Positions 17,811 to 25,825 of a stretch of 64,000 bases of DNA are shown here, piece by piece. Every line of letters starts with the position of its first letter. The stretch's first letter is position 1. The notes beneath the pieces are model-generated. The model made no database searches. It was not told the DNA's origin and saw only the letters and a list, made by a program, of their open reading frames with translations. Origin of the DNA: Nocardia nova SH22a (lineage in GTDB: Bacteria > Actinomycetota > Actinomycetes > Mycobacteriales > Mycobacteriaceae); the NCBI RefSeq assembly GCF_000523235.1, contig NZ_CP006850.1, positions 6,882,001 to 6,946,000 on the forward strand. The letters are read 5' to 3'. Position numbers and translations under genes: made by a program.

Positions 17811-18362
17811 TCAGCTGGTCGGTGCGGGCGCGGCGGTGGGCGGCGCGGCCGGAGCCGGGGTGGCGCCGGGCGCGTTCGTGGCCGCAGCGGCACACACCGG
17901 CGGCGCCGCACCCTCGAGGGTGAGCAGCGCGCAGAAGGTGGAGGCCGTCACCTTCCAGGTGTTGTCGACGTCCACCGCCGACCCCTGCTGCCCGGACAGC
18001 GCCGGTTTGCCGTTGAACAGCACGTCGAAGGTGACATCCGCGTGATCGGAATCGATCATGGCCACATTGGTGACCTTCGCCGAGGCGGATTTGGCCATCG
18101 GCGAATCGGCCTGTGCCTTGATCGCGTCGGCGAAGGCGGGACCGTTCTCCAGCAGGGCGATCTTCTGATCCGCCGCAGTGGCGCCGTCGAAGAACTTCTC
18201 GAAGTTCACCGTGACCGCCTGGGTCACGGTGGGCGGGCCGGAGCTCGACGGGGAGGCGGACGTCTTGTCGGAGTCGTCGCTGCCGCAGGCGGCACCGGCG
18301 GCCAACAGCGCGGTAACCGCGCATGCCGCAAGCATTTTCGCCGCGATCCTGCGATTGAACAT
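17811..18362 (-). CDS. Secreted lipoprotein resembling low-molecular-weight antigen MTB12
   Basis: 183 residues with a lipoprotein signal (MFNRRIAAKMLAACAVTALL then AAGAAC, lipidated Cys near residue 26), a Ser/Asp linker, a globular region of about 100 residues and a Pro/Ala tail. The globular part (VTVNFEKFFDGATA, LLENGPAFADAIKA, AKVTNVAMIDSDHADVTFDV, NTWKVTASTFCALL) has the layout of the MTB12/CFP2 antigen domain of mycobacteria, whose function is unknown. GGGAGG lies 6-7 nt before ATG 18362. It is placed between a PAP2-acyltransferase and an exporter, so it may help transport lipid across the envelope. The family match is from recalled pattern, not alignment. Confidence 0.7.
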   Translation of the reverse strand: MFNRRIAAKMLAACAVTALLAAGAACGSDDSDKTSASPSSSGPPTVTQAVTVNFEKFFDGATAADQKIALLENGPAFADAIKAQADSPMAKSASAKVTNVAMIDSDHADVTFDVLFNGKPALSGQQGSAVDVDNTWKVTASTFCALLTLEGAAPPVCAAAATNAPGATPAPAAPPTAAPAPTS

Positions 18363-18413
18363 AATCGGCCTCCCTAGGGTGACGGTCGGCTCCGTGATCA
18401 ACTCGATCGAAGA

Positions 18414-20570
18414 CTACTCGCCGGATCCGGGCGACGGACGCTTATCGGACACGAATGTGATATCGGCGAGTTCGGCCAGCACAGCGGGCAACTCGCCCGC
18501 GACCGTGGCCGCGTCGAGCAGCGCCGGATCGACCGACAACCCGATGCCGAGTTCCCCGTTCCAGCTCAGCACCCCGGCCACCAGCGGCACCCCGGGCGCC
18601 GCTGGCAGAATCGGAAAGACCTGGGTGATGGGCATATTCGCGAAGGTCATCGCGATCTCCGGACCGGCCATATTGGAGACGATGGCGTGGAAGAACCGGC
18701 CGCCGTACACCGATCGCGCGAACGCGCCCACCGCCGGTTCCGGGAACAGCCGCAGCACCTTGGCCATCACGAAATGCGAGGCGAGCGCGCGGGTTCCCGA
18801 GTGCAGGCGGTCGCTGCGGGCGCGGATGTCGGCGAGCCGGTCGGCGGGGCTCATCGGGGTCAGCGGGATGTCGATCATCACCGCCGCGGTCGAATTGCCC
18901 TCGGCGCCGGAGGTGGGATCGCGCACCATGAGCGGCACCGCGATCCGGATCCGGTCGTGCAGCCGTTCGGCCAGGTCGGGACGCTGCCGCTGCAGGACGG
19001 TCACGGTGACGCTCAACAGCACGTCGGTCACCCGGGCCCGATGTGAACGGGCCACCGCCCGAACGGTTTCCAGATCCAGCGAACAGACGGTGAACACCCG
19101 CCGCACACACTCGTCGGGCAGGGTTCCGCTCGGCTGCGCGTCGGCGGCCAGTTGTGCCAGCCCGGCTACCGTCCCCGCGACCGTGGTACCCCAGCCGGGC
19201 GCCTTGCGATCGGCCACATTCAGATCGATGACCGGGCGCAGCAGCCGCAGCGCCTGCACGACCGTGCCGATCCCGTCGGCGACCACGTGATGCAGCAGCA
19301 GCACCACGCCGATGGCGCCCGCCTCCGTGTCCCGAACCAGCACCAACCGCCACAGCGGCCGGTCCTTCGGCAGCGTCTCGGATGCCAGATCGGTGACCAC
19401 CCCGCTGATTCCGTCCACCCGCCGCGCGACCGCCCGCGCATCCATCCCGGGCGCACCCCGTGATTCCGCCGCCTCCGATGCGGCGCCGCCGGGACCGACC
19501 GCGATCCCGGCCGGGACGACGCCGAAAGCCGATGAGCGGTCCCCGGATTCACCGCTGTCACCGGCGGCGCCCGGCCGGTCGGGTCCTCCGATGTCGACGG
19601 TGCGTTCGGTGACGTGCCAGTCCCAGTCGACGGGGCTGTCCACCCAGCGCGCCCGCCGCCACCGGCCCGGCTGCTCCAGCCGCTGCCCGAAGCGCGGCAG
19701 ATGTGCCAGTTCGCCCTGCACCAGCGCGCGCACCTCGGCGAGGGTGGGCCCGCCGTCGTCGCGCGGCCGGAACACCACCATGCCGCCGACCTGCTGCGGA
19801 ATTCCCGACTTCTCGATATGCAGGAAGAAGGCGTCGGCGGGCGGTACCACCGGCGGCCGCGCATACCAGTGATCGATCAGCCGCACACTCACCGCCACGA
19901 ACGCCACGGCGATGACCGCGTCCAGCACGAAATGATTGGCGGTCGCGACGATGACATAGCTGGTGAGACCGACGTGCAGCGCGCTGATCAGCTGCACCAC
20001 CCAGCCACCGGCGACCCGGGCCAGCACCACGCTCACCCACAGCGCCCAGCCCACATGCAGGGAGGGCACCGCCGCGAGCTGATTGGCGCCCGACACCATC
20101 GACGACCCCCACGATCCCCAGGTGTGCCCGGCCACGACGGTGTCGGTGAAACCGAGATCGGCCAGCAGCCGGGGCGGGGTCACGGGGAACAGCGCGAAAC
20201 ACGCGATGGCCAGCACATTCAACAGCAGGAACGAATCGCGGGCGCGGGCGTATTCGGCGCGGCGGCGGAAATAGAGCCAGAACAGCAGGGCGAAAGCGCT
20301 GATGATGTAGGTGAAGGCGTATTCGTAATTGGCCAGCGTGGCCAGCAGTTCACGCGATTCCAGCCAGCGGTTGAGCGGACGCTCGAAATCGATGTTCAGC
20401 CATCGTTCGAGGTCGAAGAGGCGATGGGCATTGCGATCGGCCAGTTCGCGGCGCGCCGGGGTGTGCAGGGCATCGACGGCCAGATACAACCCGAATACGG
20501 CCAGACCCACCAGACAGTCACGCCACAGCACCGGACGCGACGGATTGCCCACACAACCGTCATAACACAT
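18414..20570 (-). CDS. Bifunctional PAP2 phosphatase-like / wax ester synthase-DGAT fusion protein
   Basis: About 718 residues. Residues 1-235 form a polytopic membrane domain with the AUR1/PAP2 signatures FPVTPPRLL (129-136), PSLHVGWA (169-176) and TANHFVLD (210-217). Residues 240-718 form a WS/DGAT (O-acyltransferase) domain with the acyl-transfer motif HHVVADG (427-433), PLWRLVLV before it and SNMAGPE near the end. An insertion of about 50 residues rich in Gly/Ala/Ser (325-378) precedes the motif. Joining a phosphatidate-phosphatase-like unit to a DGAT could convert phosphatidate to diacylglycerol to triacylglycerol in one chain, which is an inference. ATG 20570 has AAAAGG 9 nt upstream; TTG 20579 is the only earlier start. 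It starts 13 nt after the DMT transporter stop, so it is an operon member. Confidence 0.85.
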   Translation of the reverse strand: MCYDGCVGNPSRPVLWRDCLVGLAVFGLYLAVDALHTPARRELADRNAHRLFDLERWLNIDFERPLNRWLESRELLATLANYEYAFTYIISAFALLFWLYFRRRAEYARARDSFLLLNVLAIACFALFPVTPPRLLADLGFTDTVVAGHTWGSWGSSMVSGANQLAAVPSLHVGWALWVSVVLARVAGGWVVQLISALHVGLTSYVIVATANHFVLDAVIAVAFVAVSVRLIDHWYARPPVVPPADAFFLHIEKSGIPQQVGGMVVFRPRDDGGPTLAEVRALVQGELAHLPRFGQRLEQPGRWRRARWVDSPVDWDWHVTERTVDIGGPDRPGAAGDSGESGDRSSAFGVVPAGIAVGPGGAASEAAESRGAPGMDARAVARRVDGISGVVTDLASETLPKDRPLWRLVLVRDTEAGAIGVVLLLHHVVADGIGTVVQALRLLRPVIDLNVADRKAPGWGTTVAGTVAGLAQLAADAQPSGTLPDECVRRVFTVCSLDLETVRAVARSHRARVTDVLLSVTVTVLQRQRPDLAERLHDRIRIAVPLMVRDPTSGAEGNSTAAVMIDIPLTPMSPADRLADIRARSDRLHSGTRALASHFVMAKVLRLFPEPAVGAFARSVYGGRFFHAIVSNMAGPEIAMTFANMPITQVFPILPAAPGVPLVAGVLSWNGELGIGLSVDPALLDAATVAGELPAVLAELADITFVSDKRPSPGSGE

Positions 20571-20583
20571 GCGTCGCAACCTT

Positions 20584-21501
20584 TTACGGCATCAGGCTGG
20601 GTGATTCATCGGTTATCTGCTCGTTACCGGCGTAGAACGCGCGGGCCAGCGGTGAATGCGCGAGTCCGCCGATACCGGCGGCGATCAGGGCGCCGGCCAC
20701 CGCGACCGCCGCCAGCGACCCCGGATCGTGCGGTACGGCCACCCGGAAGGCCAGCACACCCACCACATAGCTGACGATGGGATTGGTGACGCTCATCGCC
20801 GCGATCGCCCAGGGCAGCGGCCCCGCCGCGAAGGCGGTCTGTTCCAGGACCAGCCCGCTCAGCGTGGACACCGCGAGCAGATAACCCGGCCAGTCCGCGG
20901 CCGTGGCCGGGATACCGCGATCGATCAGATCCGTGGTGGTGAGCTTCATGAACACCGCGCTCATCGCGAAGCAGACCCCGGCGGCGACGGCCACCAGATT
21001 CGCCGCCACCCAGATCGGGCAGCGAATGCTCACCAGGGCCAGCACGGCGACCAGCCCGGCCGCGGAGAACGTCGCGAGCAGGACCCGGCCCCGGTCGGGA
21101 TCACCCGACAGCGGCGCCACGCCCCCGATCCCGAACAGCACACCCAGTCCGGCGCAGACCAGCAGTGCGAAGCCGATATCGCGACCGCGCGGGCGGCGTC
21201 TGCGGCCGCGGGCCTCGAGCGGTACCGCGAACAGCAGCTGGGTCGACATCAGCGGCTGCACCGCGGCCACCGAGCCGATGTGCAGGGCCGCCGCCTGGGT
21301 CACGAAACCGGCCAGATTCGTCAGCCATCCGCGCAACCAGGCGCCACTGCGCAGCAGGCGGCGCATCAACATGGTCATGCCGAAGACCCGGGCCGCCCGG
21401 GGTTGTTCGGCGACCACGGTACGTGCGGCGCGCTGCTGCAGATATCCGGCCGCGGCGAACAAGAATGCGGCCAGCACTCCCAACGCGATGACCAGGACCA
21501 T
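20584..21501 (-). CDS. DMT-superfamily (EamA-like) integral membrane transporter
   Basis: 305 residues, almost entirely membrane: about nine to ten hydrophobic segments including LVIALGVLAAFLFAAAGYLQ, AVQPLMSTQLLFAVPLEA and AAMSVTNPIVSYVVGVLAF. The paired PL/NP-containing helices at the ends of the two halves are typical of DMT/EamA-like exporters. ATG 21501 is preceded by GTGGGGG at 5 nt; GTG 21513 is the alternative. It is first in an apparent operon with a PAP2-DGAT fusion, a lipoprotein and an MFS gene. The substrate is unknown; a lipid or small metabolite is possible from context. Confidence 0.82.
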   Translation of the reverse strand: MVLVIALGVLAAFLFAAAGYLQQRAARTVVAEQPRAARVFGMTMLMRRLLRSGAWLRGWLTNLAGFVTQAAALHIGSVAAVQPLMSTQLLFAVPLEARGRRRRPRGRDIGFALLVCAGLGVLFGIGGVAPLSGDPDRGRVLLATFSAAGLVAVLALVSIRCPIWVAANLVAVAAGVCFAMSAVFMKLTTTDLIDRGIPATAADWPGYLLAVSTLSGLVLEQTAFAAGPLPWAIAAMSVTNPIVSYVVGVLAFRVAVPHDPGSLAAVAVAGALIAAGIGGLAHSPLARAFYAGNEQITDESPSLMP

Positions 21502-21610
21502 GCGGACCCCCACTCAGGTGATCTATTCGCACTGTACGCCGGAATCGGTATCGAACCTGATCATGAACGACGACGCGGACCGGCCCGCGCTCGGGGTGCC
21601 GGGCGCGAGC

Positions 21611-22777
21611 TCAGAGGGCGTGTTCGTCGAGCCAGCCCCGCGCGACGTCCGGCGCGGACTCGTGCCCGTCCCGGACGCGGCGGATCAGCGCGGCGAATTC
21701 GGCGGTGGTGAGCTCGCCCGCCACATAGTTCAACTTCTTGATCCGATCCTGATCCAGGGCGCCCTGGCGCATCAGCGGGATCACGTTCTGCGCGCGGAAG
21801 GCGTAGTCCGGATCGGCCACGACCGCCAGATCACCGGCGCCACCCGGTAACAGCTCCGCCGCGGAGGTGAACACACCCGCATCGACGCGCCCGTCCAGCA
21901 GCGCCTGCCGCAATTCCGAATCGCTGCCGAAGACGGTGTGCCGCGTGATGTCGCAGCCGTAGGTCTCGTGCAGCGGCGTGAGCACGTCCCGCTGCGGGTC
22001 CGGCGGGGTGCGCAGGGGATCCAGCTCGTGACCGGTGGCGATACCGAGCGATATCTCGCCGCAGTGCGACGCGAGCGCCTTCGCGTCCGCGGGCAGGTGG
22101 GTGGTCGGAGCGAGCGCCAGTTGCGCCCGCAGATCCGTCGCATCGGCGATATCGGACACCACCAAGCCCTCCGGCAACGACCGGCTGAGCTGAGAGGCGA
22201 CCGAGGTCGTGCCGGAGTCGGCCCGGACCTCTCCCGACGTATCGGAGGCGGCGGGCGCCGGAGCCGAAGTACCAGGCGTCGATGGCGCCTCCCCCGACGT
22301 ATCGGGAACCGAAGGCGCCGCGACCGAGGTGCCTGGGAGCGAAGGCGCCACTACCGGTGCTCCTGGCGCGGAAGGCGCCGGAGCCGACGTCCCGGGAGCG
22401 GACGGAACCGCAGACGTGGTGCGGTGGTCGGCGATATCCGCTGCCACCGCGTCGTCCGGTGCGGTGGCGGAGGCGGTGGAATCGAAGGTCCGCAGCAGAT
22501 CACCGCTGGTGTCGCCGACGACGGTGATCGTGCCCGCGTCCAGTGCGGCCAGATAGTCCGCGCGCTGGCCGAGCCGGTCGCGCACGACCGTGTGCGCGCC
22601 CGTACGGGCCAGGGCCTGAGCGTAGATCTCGGCGATCAGCCGCGACTGCGCGGAGTCACCGGCGCCGACGGTGATCGTGGTGTCCTCGGTGCCGTTCGAA
22701 CATCCCACCGCCACCGCGGCGACGGTCGCGGCGAGCAGTAGGCGGGCCGCCGCTCGCACCGATCCGGCCGTTCCCAT
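21611..22777 (-). CDS. lpqZ: LpqZ-like osmoprotectant/quaternary-amine-type substrate-binding lipoprotein with repeat linker
   Basis: 388 residues. A lipoprotein signal ends in VAVGC (Cys 26). Two parts of an OpuAC-type solute-binding fold are visible: residues 33-100 (ITVGAGDSAQSRLIAEIYAQ ... GDTSGDLLRTF) and 200-388 (LPEGLVVSDIADATD ... LDEHAL). Between them, residues 118-192 form a low-complexity insert built of about five decapeptides of the type APSxPGTSxx. LpqZ of M. tuberculosis (Rv1244) is a predicted glycine-betaine-type binding lipoprotein in the corresponding region. No ABC permease or ATPase is adjacent, so its partner transporter is unknown. ATG 22777 is chosen because it directly precedes the signal peptide. 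Confidence 0.75.
   Translation of the reverse strand: MGTAGSVRAAARLLLAATVAAVAVGCSNGTEDTTITVGAGDSAQSRLIAEIYAQALARTGAHTVVRDRLGQRADYLAALDAGTITVVGDTSGDLLRTFDSTASATAPDDAVAADIADHRTTSAVPSAPGTSAPAPSAPGAPVVAPSLPGTSVAAPSVPDTSGEAPSTPGTSAPAPAASDTSGEVRADSGTTSVASQLSRSLPEGLVVSDIADATDLRAQLALAPTTHLPADAKALASHCGEISLGIATGHELDPLRTPPDPQRDVLTPLHETYGCDITRHTVFGSDSELRQALLDGRVDAGVFTSAAELLPGGAGDLAVVADPDYAFRAQNVIPLMRQGALDQDRIKKLNYVAGELTTAEFAALIRRVRDGHESAPDVARGWLDEHAL
22202..22426 (-). repeat. Tandem 30-bp repeats encoding Ala-Pro-Ser decapeptides inside the lpqZ-like gene
   Basis: The coding sequence contains roughly five degenerate 30-nt units giving APSAPGTSAP, APSAPGAPVV, APSLPGTSVA, APSVPDTSGE and APSTPGTSAP. They split the two lobes of the binding protein. 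Such repeats expand and contract by slippage. Confidence 0.75.
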
Positions 22778-22949
22778 CCGGCGACACCCACTTCCGATAC
22801 TCGGCGGCAACCACATTCGTGTGCCGGGACCCACAGCCGTTCCCCGGCACACGAATCGTAGGGGGTCGCGCGCGAGACCGAGGATCACGTCCGGTCGGCA
22901 GGCCCCGCACCGCCGCCGGGTCGGCCTCCCGGCGGCCATCTGTCCGGCG

Positions 22950-23138
22950 TCAGCCGGGCATACCGTACTTCTGGTCGTACGGATTGCCCTCCCGTGGGCG
23001 CAGGCGCTCGTTCCTGCGGCGCAGCGACGCGACCTCGCGCGCCACCCGCCCCGCCCGCTCACCGATTTCCGGTGCGTCCTCCCCTGCACCACGACGTCGC
23101 GACATCCGCTCGATGAAACGTCGAATTCCCAAGTGCAC
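22950..23138 (-). CDS. Small basic hypothetical protein with coiled-coil character
   Basis: 62 residues beginning VHLGIRRFIERMSRRRG. The middle (IGERAGRVAREVASLRRRNE) has heptad-like Leu/Val spacing and high charge. GTG 23138 has GGAAAAGG about 4-5 nt upstream, a good ribosome binding site, which argues for a real gene. No family is recognised. It lies between the LpqZ-like gene and a divergent two-component system. Confidence is moderate because short GC-rich frames arise by chance. Confidence 0.45.
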   Translation of the reverse strand: MHLGIRRFIERMSRRRGAGEDAPEIGERAGRVAREVASLRRRNERLRPREGNPYDQKYGMPG

Positions 23139-23274
23139 CAATCCTTTTCCGTAATTCCTACACTGGATATTCTACCGTCGGGCACCGACAAGTTCCGCTG
23201 CTCGAGGGCCCGTGACGACCCCTTCGGACACCCCTCGAGAAACACACCGGAACCTCACAGCCGGGCGGCGAATA

Positions 23275-23958
23275 ATGTCCGGCGTGCAGCGCGGACGCAT
23301 ACTTCTGATCGAGGACGCCGAGACCATTCGCACGGCCGTGGCGGCCGCGGTGGGAACGGCCGGACACGAGGTACTCGCGCGCGAGCACGGAGAGCACCTC
23401 GAATCCGATCTGGGCCGATTCCGCCCCGATGTGGTGGTCCTGGACGTGATGCTGCCGGGCCGCGACGGTTTCGGACTGCTCGACGTCGTGCGCGCCCGCT
23501 GTGACGCCGGGGTACTGATGCTCACCGCCCGCGACAGCGTCGAGGACCGGGTGCGCGGCCTGCGTTCGGGATCCGACGACTATGTGGTGAAACCGTTCGA
23601 CCTCGCCGAACTGGTGGCCCGGATCGAGGCGCTGCTGCGGCGCATGGGCCGATTGCACAGCCGCGTCACGATCGGCGATCTGGTGGTGGAGACCGACTCC
23701 GGCGTGGTGTCGCGTGGAGCCGAGCCGATCGGCCTGACCGCCACCGAGTTCAAACTGCTCACCTATCTGGCGGCGCACCGGGACCGGGTCGTCACCAAGA
23801 CCCAGATCCTCACCGCCGTATGGGGTTACGAGGATTACGATCCGAATCTGGTCGAGGTACACGTGAGCGCACTGCGGCGCAAACTCGAGGAGCACGGGCC
23901 CCGCTTGCTGCACACCGTGCGCGGTATGGGCTACACACTGCGGACGAGCCCCCGGTGA
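23275..23958 (+). CDS. OmpR/PhoB-family response regulator
   Basis: 227 residues. The receiver has the acidic pocket E13-D14, phosphoacceptor D57 (VVVLDVMLPGRDG) and K106 (DDYVVKPFD). The DNA-binding winged helix follows (LTATEFKLLTYLAAH, VVTKTQILTAVWGYEDYDPN, VEVHVSALRRKLEEHGPRLL). ATG 23275 gives the usual family length; GTG 23212 would add 21 unlikely residues. It overlaps its histidine kinase by 4 nt (GTGA). The direct repeat before the downstream hemophore-related gene has the 11-bp period bound by this class, so that gene is a candidate target. Confidence 0.94.
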   Translation: MSGVQRGRILLIEDAETIRTAVAAAVGTAGHEVLAREHGEHLESDLGRFRPDVVVLDVMLPGRDGFGLLDVVRARCDAGVLMLTARDSVEDRVRGLRSGSDDYVVKPFDLAELVARIEALLRRMGRLHSRVTIGDLVVETDSGVVSRGAEPIGLTATEFKLLTYLAAHRDRVVTKTQILTAVWGYEDYDPNLVEVHVSALRRKLEEHGPRLLHTVRGMGYTLRTSPR

Positions 23959-25313
23959 ACGCCCCGGATACCGGGCCGCGCCCCCTGCCCACAGTCTCGC
24001 TGCGACGCCGCGTAACCCTCACCGCCGCAACGGTTTCCGGTATCGCGCTGATCATCGTCGCACTGGCCGTGCACGCCCTGTTCGGAATCGCGGTGGGGCG
24101 CAGCGCGAATACGGTACTCACCGATCGGGTGCAGCTGGCCCGGCAACTGGCGCTGCAGGACACCCCGCCCGACGAACTGATCATGCGGATCGACAACCGT
24201 TCGGTGCGGGCCCGGCTCGAACTCGCCGACGGCACCACCTACGGCAGTCTGTCGCCCCGGCGCGCGGCCGAGGGCGGCGCCACCCGCAAGGTGACGCTGA
24301 CCGGCCCCGGCGCGGTGAACGACGCCCGGCTGACCGTGCAGGTCGACACCCCGCTGCTCACGATCCTGCGCGCCCGCCTGGGCCGGGTCCTGATCGCCGT
24401 GACCCTCGCCGCGATCGTCATCATCACCGCCGCCCTGTGGTTCGGTCTGCGCCGCGCGCTGCGCCCGCTGGACTCGATGACCCGGCTGGCCCGCGAGATC
24501 GCCCGCGGCGGTCGCGGCCGTCGCCTGTCTCCCACCCGCACCGACACCGAATTGGGCCGCACCGCAGGCGCTTTCGACGAGATGCTGGACGCGCTGGAGG
24601 GCGCCGAAGCCCGGGCCCGGGCCTCCGAACAGCGGATGCGGGATTTCGTCGGCGACGCGGCCCATGAACTGCGCACACCGATCGCGGGCATCCGGGCGAT
24701 GGCCGAGGCCGTCCTGCACCAGCCCGCCGATACCGGCACCGAGGAACGCGAGCACATGTATCTGCTGCTGGCGCGGGAGGCCCGGCGCGCGGGCCGGTTG
24801 GTCGACGATCTGCTCGACATGGCCCGCATCGATGCCGGGCTGACACTGCATCGCGAGGACGTCGATCTGTACGACCTCGCCCGCGCCGAGGTCGACCGGA
24901 TGCGCGTCCTGCGTCCGGATGTCGACTTCCACCTGACCGGCCGGTCCACGCCCGCGGTGGTCGATCCGGAGCGGATCGCGCAGGTCCTGGCGAATCTGAT
25001 GTCCAATGCCTGCCACGCGATGCCGGACGGCGGCACGGTCGGTCTCGACATCGGCGCCGGTGCGACGCCCGATCTCGTCGCGATCCGGGTCACCGACACC
25101 GGCCCCGGCGTGCCCGAGTCCGAGCGAATACGCATCTTCGACCGGCTGGTTCGCCTGGACACCGGCCGGGACCACCGCCGCGACGGCGCCGGTATGGGCC
25201 TGGCCATCGCGCGCGGCATCGCTCGTGCCCACGGCGGTGACCTGCGCTGCGTGGCGCCGGACACCACGGGCGCGGTCTTCGTTCTCGTATTGCCGCTGCG
25301 GGAGCCCGCCTGA
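23955..25313 (+). CDS. Sensor histidine kinase
   Basis: 452 residues. TM1 (about 24-46) and TM2 (about 145-164) bracket an extracytoplasmic sensor region of about 100 residues. HAMP, the HisKA box with H237 (FVGDAAHELRTPIAGIRAM), the N box (LANLMSNACHAM), G1 (DTGPGVP) and G2 (GAGMGLAIA) are all present. It autophosphorylates on His and passes phosphate to the overlapping response regulator. The GTG start at 23955 overlaps the regulator's TGA. The signal is unknown; the neighbouring heme-protein-like gene hints at heme or iron, which is speculative. Confidence 0.94.
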   Translation: MNAPDTGPRPLPTVSLRRRVTLTAATVSGIALIIVALAVHALFGIAVGRSANTVLTDRVQLARQLALQDTPPDELIMRIDNRSVRARLELADGTTYGSLSPRRAAEGGATRKVTLTGPGAVNDARLTVQVDTPLLTILRARLGRVLIAVTLAAIVIITAALWFGLRRALRPLDSMTRLAREIARGGRGRRLSPTRTDTELGRTAGAFDEMLDALEGAEARARASEQRMRDFVGDAAHELRTPIAGIRAMAEAVLHQPADTGTEEREHMYLLLAREARRAGRLVDDLLDMARIDAGLTLHREDVDLYDLARAEVDRMRVLRPDVDFHLTGRSTPAVVDPERIAQVLANLMSNACHAMPDGGTVGLDIGAGATPDLVAIRVTDTGPGVPESERIRIFDRLVRLDTGRDHRRDGAGMGLAIARGIARAHGGDLRCVAPDTTGAVFVLVLPLREPA

Positions 25314-25349
25314 GGATCGGCTGAAGATCGTGCGCGTCCACTCGGCGTC

Positions 25350-25365
25350 TTCAGGCTCCTTTCAG
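25350..25365 (+). promoter_or_regulatory. TTCAG direct repeat with 11-bp period, candidate response-regulator site
   Basis: TTCAG occurs at 25350-25354 and 25361-25365, exactly 11 bp apart, about 57 bp before the hemophore-related start. OmpR/PhoB-class regulators bind such tandem half-sites on one DNA face. CTGAAG at 25321 is an inverted third copy. Confidence 0.5.
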
Positions 25366-25421
25366 ATTCGGCGCGCAGATTCGGTGACGACAACGAACCC
25401 GTCACGAATGGAGTCACCGGT

Positions 25422-25751
25422 ATGAAGCGCACCGTCGCCGCCCTGCTCGCAGGCACCGCCGCGGCCGCGGCCCTGGCCGTCGCCGTCCCCGGCGTGGCCT
25501 CGGCCGACACCCCGCAGTGCAATCCGCAGGCACGGGCCCAGGTGCGGGCCCAGACCGCCCCGCAGGTCGCCGCCTTCCTGACGAGCCATCCGGATCTGGC
25601 CGGTGAACTCGCCAAGGTCAAGACCATGCCGAAGGATCAGCGCAAGGCCGAATGGCAGTCCTACCGTCAGGGCCACCAGCAGGAGATGAAGGATTTCCGC
25701 GCGGTGCGCCAGCCGATGATCGACTATCGCCACGCCTGCCACCCGCGCTGA
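25422..25751 (+). CDS. Secreted hemophore-related protein (MHB / Rv0203-type)
   Basis: 109 residues with a Sec signal peptide (MKRTVAALLAGTAAAAALAV, cleavage after ASA near 28). The mature part has the mycobacterial hemophore-like pattern: Cys33 near the N-terminus, TAPQVAAFLTSHPDLAGELA, LPKDQR-like MPKDQRKAEWQSY, RQPMIDYRHAC with Cys106 at the end. In the family the two Cys form a disulfide; some members bind heme outside the cell. GGAG lies 8 nt before the ATG. It follows a two-component system and ends in a very strong terminator. Confidence 0.85.
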   Translation: MKRTVAALLAGTAAAAALAVAVPGVASADTPQCNPQARAQVRAQTAPQVAAFLTSHPDLAGELAKVKTMPKDQRKAEWQSYRQGHQQEMKDFRAVRQPMIDYRHACHPR

Positions 25752-25764
25752 CGCCCACTGCACG

Positions 25765-25804
25765 ACAAAGGGCGCCCCGTCCACACGGACGGGGCGCCCT
25801 TTGT
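25765..25804. terminator. Strong bidirectional terminator, hemophore-related gene / malic enzyme
   Basis: A perfect stem of at least 17 bp (25766-25782 with 25787-25803) with an ACAC loop and T-rich 3' side lies between convergent genes. Confidence 0.92.
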
Positions 25805-25825
25805 TCGACTACACGAAAACCGCTG

